A DNA stretch of 64,000 nucleotides from Iris pallida (taxonomy: Eukaryota > Streptophyta > Magnoliopsida > Asparagales > Iridaceae): assembly GCA_029216955.1 (NCBI GenBank), contig JANAVB010004095.1, forward strand, positions 36,303 to 100,302, written 5' to 3'. The number at the start of each line of letters is the position of its first letter. Within the stretch, counting starts at the first letter, position 1. The position numbers and the translations under genes are program-made. Below, one piece after another: positions 59,285 to 64,000 of the stretch. Under the pieces are notes generated by a model, which searched no databases, was not told where the DNA came from, and was given only the letters and a program-made list of their open reading frames with translations.

Positions 59285-60146
59285 TCAGGCTTCTTAACCT
59301 GAACCAGCCTCTATTGATGTCCCTCCTGCTCACACCATAGACTAGATTTATGCCTTGATGACCCTTCAGGGTGAGCATTTTGAGGCTCATTGTACTCTTG
59401 AGGATGAGCGTTATCAGGCAGAGTGCATTCGTTAGAGAGACAGACTACCATCTCATTTACCAGTTCCAGACCCTACGAAATAGTATTGTTGATATTCAGT
59501 GGACAATGACTCATCATCCTTTCAGTCCACTCCTTTGCTATGTCAACCAGATTTTACTAGACCCAATTTGATAAACGTCGGGCTCGAAGATATTTCGATC
59601 CTACTACAGCTTACATTGATCCTACCCGATCTGCTGACACTGGTGACAATGCTAGTTGACAAGGGTTTGGGCTTTTGGATATTTGTGACTCATGTTGTTG
59701 ATAATGATGATGATGATTTATTAGTTTTTTTTGTGTATTAGACTTTGATTATGCCCTAGTTTGTATTAGTCATGGTTACGTTTCTTTTAGACTTCCATAG
59801 TATCTTGGTGATTTTTATGTACTTAAATGCTACTGCTACTGCTACTGCTATTGCTATTGCTTATTTTAGTTACTATTGTTTATTTCAGTTCTACTTTTAT
59901 TATTGTTGGCCTTGTCTTTACTTTATCTCTTGGTATTGTTATGCTCTTCTCTGTTTGTTGTTTATGCTCACTGTTTGCAGGGGAGCATCTATTATGTACA
60001 AATGACAAAGGGGGAGAAGAGTATACCAAATACACCCAAGAATTGAGAGAAATTGTAATGATCAAAAGGTATAATTATTTCAAGTTATAATTTTGATATT
60101 ATTTGGTATAAACTCAAAGTTTGTCAATTATCTAAATAGGAGAGAT
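59285..60146 (+). other. 3' non-coding region of element C with polypurine tracts
   Basis: Holds the decayed C-terminus of the extra ORF, a short GCTACT microsatellite (59829-59862), and two polypurine tracts: AAAGGGGGAGAAGAG at 60006-60020 and AGGAGAGAT at 60138-60146 directly before the LTR. More than one polypurine tract is a known Sirevirus trait. Confidence 0.65.
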
Positions 60147-61210
60147 TGTTGGCCCTTTGGTCATGGTCACACCTGACTTTGATAATCAATGTAAACTTTA
60201 GTCGATACGCAAATAATATGCAGCTACATGTATAAAAATAGAACGTCTACTTCCACACTGCTATTACTCATTGTCTTCATCAAACAAAGAATACATATGT
60301 TGATCAAGACATGTTTTTATATTTTATTCTATTTTTCATTTTATTGAGTCTAAAAAAATGTGAGATCAATCGGTTTGACAAATGGCTATTCTACTAAACT
60401 CCACTTTCAAAATAGCCTATCTATCTACTCCATATTCCATACTAGCCAATACCCAATATCCAATACCCAAAATGCCTAATACCAACTATACCCAAAAAGC
60501 AATCTTAATCAATATACCAAAAACTGGTCAGAAAACTCAACCTAAGAGTAGGGCAGAGTTCGGTCAGGTTGGTTCCTGAACGTTACTGGTCTTCCTGAAG
60601 ATCTGCAACCAATTTTTTAAATTACGAAAAATATGGACCCGAACTCATGCCGAGTTCTGCCTATGAAAATGCTATAAATAGATGAGAAGTTTACATTCCA
60701 AATCATTCATTCATTCCTCTTTTCTCTATCTATTCAGAAGCATTCAGGAGATTTATACTTTCATATCTAGCCTTTAACAACTCCTAGCCAAGCCAAGTGC
60801 TATTCTGGTTCGATCTAGAGTTTGGTTCGAGTTCGTAAAGAAGGCTTTCCGAAAGCGTTCTAGTTTTCAAAGTTCGCCTTATTTGAAGTTGCGAGTCCTT
60901 CGGATAAAAACTCGTGGTTGTAAGGAGCTGCAAGCACTTCAGATTCAAAGCTTATGCCATAGTCGATTAACATCGAGCAAAAGTACTCGAGACTGGACTA
61001 GTCCTCTCAAAGGGATACCAGTATACATCGAATGAGTTTGCTTTTCTGATGCTCTTTATTTTACGCATTTAATTTCTTATATAGTTTGTTATCATCTTCC
61101 TAACACTTATCACCTGTGAAACTGCATATAATTTTAATTTGGTGATTATCTTTCAGCTCTACACACGCACTTTATTCACCCCTCCCCTCTAGAGGTGCTC
61201 AACGTTCCTA
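60147..61210 (+). repeat. Element C 3' LTR
   Basis: Starts TGTTGGCCC after the polypurine tract. A TATA box GCTATAAATAG lies at 60671-60681, with GAGTTCGG/CCGAACTC pieces on both sides of it, echoing the palindromes in element E. It ends near CCCCTCTAGAGGTGCTCAACGTTCCTA, comparable with the element E end CCTCTAGAGTTG. The terminal CA appears mutated to TA, so the end is approximate. Confidence 0.8.
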
Positions 61211-61750
61211 TAAGTTGTTAGTATGATAAAGTTAATTTATTTTCATTTTGTACTTAGATTTGGACTTATGTTGCATGACCATGAATATAATATGACACAG
61301 TAAATAAGGACACATGAACATAACGTATATTTTGTTTATCCATGGAGTGTCTCACACATACTTGTTCAATTTTTGATATGCGTCAAACATGACAAGACCA
61401 AAATTTTGGTATATTCGTACTTCCTAGGGTTAGACTAAGTTTGCTTGAATTACCTGTTTATTAGTAATTAATTGGTAAATATTATAATTAATTACTATTT
61501 AATATAATTAATTATATTATATAGTTAGGATAATTGACGAGTTAAACAAAAGTTTTAATTAATATTAACTAGAAGCCCTGCACGTGTTTTTTGTCTGTGC
61601 GCTTTTTAAATGTATTCTTGTATGGCAAACCCATTTTGACATAATAGAAAATATTTTGAAGTAAATTTATTTTTGAGATAGTGAACGTTTATTGTAGTTA
61701 GAAGTGTATAATTGTTAGCGGTTGGTAATCATGTTAGTAAAAATGTGTGC

Positions 61751-61798
<48 letters not shown>

Positions 61799-61800
61799 AA
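61211..61800. other. AT-rich intergenic stretch with (TA)n
   Basis: No reading frame or element ends recognised. A (TA)n run lies at 61758-61796 just before the MITE. A short ACTAGAAGCCCTGCACGTG at about 61569 resembles a motif common in plant repeats but has no clear partner. Confidence 0.5.
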
Positions 61801-61995
61801 GGATCCACATTCCCTATTTTTTGCATCCCCAAACATCCTCATGCTATCCATGATTGGATCTTATTTAAGTCATTAATCTTAACCATTGATTTGAATGGTT
61901 CAAATCAACAGTTAAGATTAGACGACTTAAACAAGATCCAACGGTTGTTAACATAGGGATGCTTGGGGATGCAAAAAATGAGGGAATGCCGATCC
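61801..61995. mobile_element. Fold-back MITE
   Basis: 195 bp that pairs with itself over most of its length: GGATCCACATTCCCT...TTTTTTGCATCCCC at the left against GGGGATGCAAAAAA...AGGGAATGCCGATCC at the right, continuing inward through GGATCTT/AAGATCC and TTAATCTTAACC/GTTAAGATTA. No coding capacity. The superfamily is unclear because no target duplication was found next to the TA run. Confidence 0.8.
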
Positions 61996-62534
61996 CTCCA
62001 GAGGAGTGGGGCTCTGCGGGCAGGGCAGGGCGGTCGCTTGATATGCGCCCACTGTAGGCCCGACGTCCACTGTAGTCCCAGCGCCCCCTTTCGACCATGC
62101 GCCCCGCCTCGCTCTGTGCGCTATGCGCCCACCTCCCCGAGGGGCGGCCATGCGCCCAATGTAGGCTACGCGCCCGTTCCCCTTCCTCACGCCGGTGGCT
62201 TTATGCCCTCATCGTCCCCTCCGTCCGAGGACGGGTATGCGCCTACTGTGCTTCTCCGAATGATGGCCTTGCGCTCGCCTCCAATGCGGGCTCTTATGCG
62301 CCCCTTGCCCCCGCCCTGACTCATGCGCCCTTCCTTCAGTAGGTCGCCTCCCGGGGACCCATGCGCCCGCGGAAGGAAGCTATGCGCCCACCCTCCCTGC
62401 CGTCACCCTTCCGTTCGCTCACCGAGGGGCCGCCTCATCGCGTCGTGCAGCGGTCTCTGCTACACCCCAACTCGGGCATCCGCCTCTCCCCCTCTCGTGA
62501 GTGCTGTGAACCACCCCAACCTCTTACGCGAAGA
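61996..62534 (+). other. GC-rich leader with repeated ATGCGCC
   Basis: Upstream of the LINE ORF1 remnant. ATGCGCC or close variants occur about ten times between 62042 and 62393, giving repeated Tyr/His-Ala-Pro in one frame. No single frame stays open through to the ORF1 domain. It may be a degenerate N-terminal part of ORF1 or its 5' UTR. Confidence 0.5.
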
Positions 62535-63241
62535 TTCTGTGGATAGACCGCGGGATGCAGCTTCCCCTCCAGCCCGAGGACTCCGAACTGCCGGACATCG
62601 AGCTCCCGAGCCCGTCCGACAGCCAACCCATCCGCGTCCCATTCTCTGCCGAAGAGATATCCTCCCTATCGGCCAACTTTGCGAAGTCGTTCGTGTTGAA
62701 GTTCACGTCCGGGTGCCCTAAGCTCACCTTCGCTCAAGAAGCTATTGCTGGTTGGGGTTTCGCATCCGCGTACAAGGTCGCCCGCTGGACCCCAAACACA
62801 TGCTACTCTCATATCCTCCGACTCCGACTACTCCTTAGTCTGGGCCAAAAGCACCACCAGCATTGACCCTCATAGCGTCAAGATCGCCAAATGGTTTCCC
62901 GGATTTAACCCCAAAGTCGACTCAATGATAATCTCGGCGTGGATCACCCTCCCAAACGTTCCCCTTGTCTGCTTCGCCCCCGCAGCTCTGAAGAGAATTG
63001 CCAGCTCCTTCGGAACCCTGGTAGCAATTGTCGAAAAAACCCGCAATCTCTCCAAAGGCAACTACGCAAAGATTTGCGTGGAGCTCGACCTGTCATCGGA
63101 CCCTCCCACCCCATTCAAATCGAACTCGGGGGACAGTCACACTCTCAGAAGCTGGTATACGACAACAACATTATTTTCTGCAACCACTGTCAGACCCGAG
63201 GACACCTCACTAAGTATTGTTTCAGGGCCCACCAGAGATGA
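62535..63241 (+). pseudogene. LINE ORF1 remnant (DUF4283-like plus CCHC)
   Basis: ORF1 proteins of plant LINEs bind the element RNA. Three frames in succession give one domain: FAKSFVLKFTSG...WGFASAYKVARW (to about 62810), then DYSLVWAKST...WFPGFNPKVDS...AWITLPNVPL (to about 63095), then PIQIELGGQS and the knuckle CNHCQTRGHLTKYC (63180-63221). The order and spacing fit the DUF4283 domain followed by a CCHC knuckle. Two frameshifts make it a pseudogene. It is cut at 63255 by an LTR, and no ORF2 (endonuclease, RT) is in the window. Confidence 0.8.
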
Positions 63242-63255
63242 AGCAGAAAGCCCCC

Positions 63256-64000
63256 TGTTATGCTCTAATTAAACCCTCTCCCAATAACTAACCAATAATT
63301 ATAATAATTTTTTATTAATTTTGCATCAAAAACCCTTAGCCAATTATGCAATTACATAATTGTTGATTACCACCTCATTAAATTAGGTGGCAACCCAAGG
63401 AGAAGAGGGGGACTAGGTGTCCACATTTGGGCTAACCCAATGCCACTTAGCCAATTATGCTCCAATTGGAGTGTATATATATAGTAAACTCAATCACAAT
63501 AAACTAAGATGGAATAGAAGAAAGATAATCATAACAGAGAGTCACAATATGAATATAACTCCGGTAGAACCACACCATAATAAGTCATAATCACAAGTCT
63601 CAACTAGATAGTAATATAAGTCTAATAATCATGGCAAGTCCTCAGCGACTACTGGTGCTGAGGGTCCAGGTCACCTGTGTCAACTAGGCCTGCTCCATAG
63701 TAAGTAGCAGCAATCCTCATCATCTTTAATATTTCAACAGCTCCAGTCAGGACAGGAACGAATAATCTCTTACACAGTTCATAATATGAAGGAAATATGA
63801 AACAAGCTATAGAATAATATACATGAACTGCTGATAAAGAAATAGACTGTAAAAGAGAACATGATATATGGAAATAGATATACATGATATAATAAGAGAC
63901 TGAACTAACTACGTGATATAAGCACAATCTGGTATGTAAGCGGCTTAGGTTATACATGACTTAAATCTAGTTTGGAGTTTCACATGAAAAGGGTGTAGAT
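63256..64000 (-). mobile_element. Element H: Ty3-type LTR fragment, minus strand
   Basis: Begins TGTTATGCTC on the plus strand, which is the CA end of an LTR read on the minus strand. On that strand, near 63750-63600, it reads TTCCTGTCCTGACTGGAGCTGTTG, parallel to TCCTGTCCTGACTGGACCTGTTG in the element A LTR. It runs off the window end. No gene; minus-strand frames here are LTR sequence. Confidence 0.65.

Noticed and set aside
61560..61600. Possible Helitron end (ACTAGAAGCCCTGCACG)
   Set aside because: There is no terminal hairpin plus CTRR end and no matching start. The motif alone is not diagnostic.

Overview
The window is a piece of a large, repeat-rich flowering-plant genome, probably a monocot. 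Almost everything in it is LTR retrotransposon, with several DNA transposons inserted on top. I found no intact host gene and no rRNA, tRNA or CRISPR locus. The monocot guess rests on the GC-rich codon use of a captured PWWP-domain gene fragment and is weak. Element letters A-H are local names.

Layout. 1-890: minus-strand LTR fragment. 915-1766: GC-rich segment of unknown origin. 1767-33038: element A, a Ty3-type element with LTRs of about 3.7 kb and no coding capacity (a LARD-like derivative). Inside A lies element E (8741-29174, minus strand), a Sirevirus-like Ty1/copia element with 946-bp LTRs, a tRNA-Met primer site and a gag ORF. Inside E lies element F (9841 to about 25799), a 5'-truncated Tat-lineage Ty3 element. 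F has a nearly intact gag-pol (one in-frame TGA), a second RNase H, no chromodomain, and a long antisense gene with its own TATA box and two predicted introns. 33039-34900: LTR end, primer site and leader of a further Ty3 element, G. 34900-35690: unassigned. 35690-38855: minus-strand LTR of element D, interrupted by a hAT element (36993-38605, 8-bp target duplication).

38856-61210 is element C, a decayed Sirevirus-like copia element on the plus strand, with an extra ORF after pol and its 3' LTR. D has cut its gag. Element B (41051-55817, target duplication AGAAC), a gag-only Ty3 element related to A, has cut its integrase. B's 3' LTR is in turn split by a 3.8-kb CACTA transposon (51934-55732, target duplication TAT) carrying part of a host PWWP-domain gene. 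61801-61995 is a fold-back MITE, 62535-63241 a broken LINE ORF1 (DUF4283-like plus CCHC knuckle), and 63256-64000 another minus-strand Ty3 LTR, H.

How the parts relate. A, B and G share a primer-binding site that matches plant tRNA-Ile rather than initiator tRNA-Met. It is followed by a stem-loop whose paired bases differ between the three elements while the pairing is kept. A and B lack pol but share a noncoding internal block with three repeats of about 82 bp, so they must depend on enzymes supplied by other elements. The order of insertion is clear in places: C before B before CACTA; C before D before hAT; A before E before F. The E/F region also contains an 1100-bp duplication (E's LTR plus 154 bp of A flank) that simple nesting does not explain. 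It is either an unusual recombination or a haplotype mis-join.
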